This document shows positions 63,641 to 64,000 of a stretch of 64,000 nt of DNA, in pieces (positions within the stretch are counted from its first letter, which is position 1; every line of letters begins with the position of its first letter). The DNA comes from Flectonema sp. DT1601. Taxonomy: Eukaryota; Euglenozoa; Diplonemea; Diplonemida; Diplonemidae. Location of the stretch: NCBI GenBank assembly GCA_964019425.1, contig OZ025818.1, positions 310,001 to 374,000 on the forward strand, written 5' to 3'. A program made the position numbers and the translations under genes. The notes below the pieces were generated by a model. It made no database searches. It was not told the DNA's origin and saw only the letters and a list, made by a program, of their open reading frames with translations.

Positions 63641-64000
63641 TGGATCACTCTATTACATACATGTTGGAATGTGTCAGATGATTGCTTATCTTAAATCAGT
63701 ATTTTTTACAATAATTTTTTTTTTTTTTTTTTTTTGTTTCCCTGAGAGAGAAAAAAAAAAAAATTACGTGACTAAACTTTCAGATAATTTCAACAAATAA
63801 GTTACTAATAAAGTACAGTTAACTAGACTGAACAACAACAATTTTTTTTTTTTTATTTATCGAGAGGGAAACAAAGAACATAAGTGAGGAGAAATACAAA
63901 GACAACATTAAATTAGTTGCCATAAAACAGTTTTTTTCTTTTTTTTTTTTTTTTTTTTTTTTTTCTACAGACAAAATTAATAAGACGTGTGATGTACCAG
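63641..64000. other. Window-end stretch with A/T runs
   Basis: T runs at 63718-63735, 63843-63854 and 63940-63964, and an A run at 63749-63763. No gene seen. It probably holds the 3' side of a gene beyond the edge. Confidence 0.5.

Overview
The window is nuclear DNA of a single-celled eukaryote with closely packed genes. The standard code is used, and the long gene-free gaps are full of A and T runs, some over 30 bases. Every gene I can support lies on the minus strand. Many starts sit 0 to about 45 bases after a pyrimidine-rich stretch ending in AG, as expected if one long transcript is cut up by spliced-leader trans-splicing. Six ordinary GT-AG introns (66 to 191 bp) can be placed in four genes. 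One-strand gene order, inferred trans-splicing, few cis-introns and a Ubl plus DUF4116 protein point to Euglenozoa, most likely a diplonemid. That is inference: no rRNA or spliced-leader gene is visible, and dinoflagellate or perkinsid relatives are not excluded.

Layout, from high to low coordinates, which is the direction of transcription. 64000-59500: a small unknown protein, a BMT5-like 25S rRNA uridine methyltransferase with a zinc finger, a zinc-binding protein with a possible prenylation box, and an unknown basic protein. 58800-55400: a four-helix membrane protein, an L-type amino-acid permease, and a secreted protein followed by a decayed partial copy of its own 3' end. 54000-50800: a BRCT protein split by an intron, then two nearly identical cofilin genes. 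50100-41100: an EF-hand multi-span membrane protein and a 2293-residue kinesin-3-like motor with an unusual repeat array. 39000-33900: a 1669-residue coiled-coil protein in three exons. 32800-24900: a flavin amine-oxidase-like enzyme, an unknown one-helix protein, a membrane-anchored CRAL-TRIO protein, an unknown LRR-like protein and the Ubl-DUF4116 protein. 24700-22800: a proline-rich three-exon protein. 21100-15800: a large unknown protein with a likely acylated N terminus, and a Zn/Cd P1B ATPase. 14100-1: a bromodomain protein, a basic protein, a sugar-transfer-associated ATP-grasp protein, two coiled-coil proteins flanking an Sfi1-like protein, and the start of a secreted Cys-rich protein.

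Many products are cytoskeletal (cofilin pair, kinesin, Sfi1-like and long coiled-coil proteins). They do not form one pathway and look like ordinary neighbours in a long transcription unit.

The most unusual items are a dispersed structured element of about 95-130 bp, one copy of which makes up nearly a whole intron (an introner candidate); the kinesin repeat array; an intron whose ends are poly-U and poly-A; and the sequence-homogenised cofilin pair. I saw no virus-like element, CRISPR array, tRNA or rRNA.
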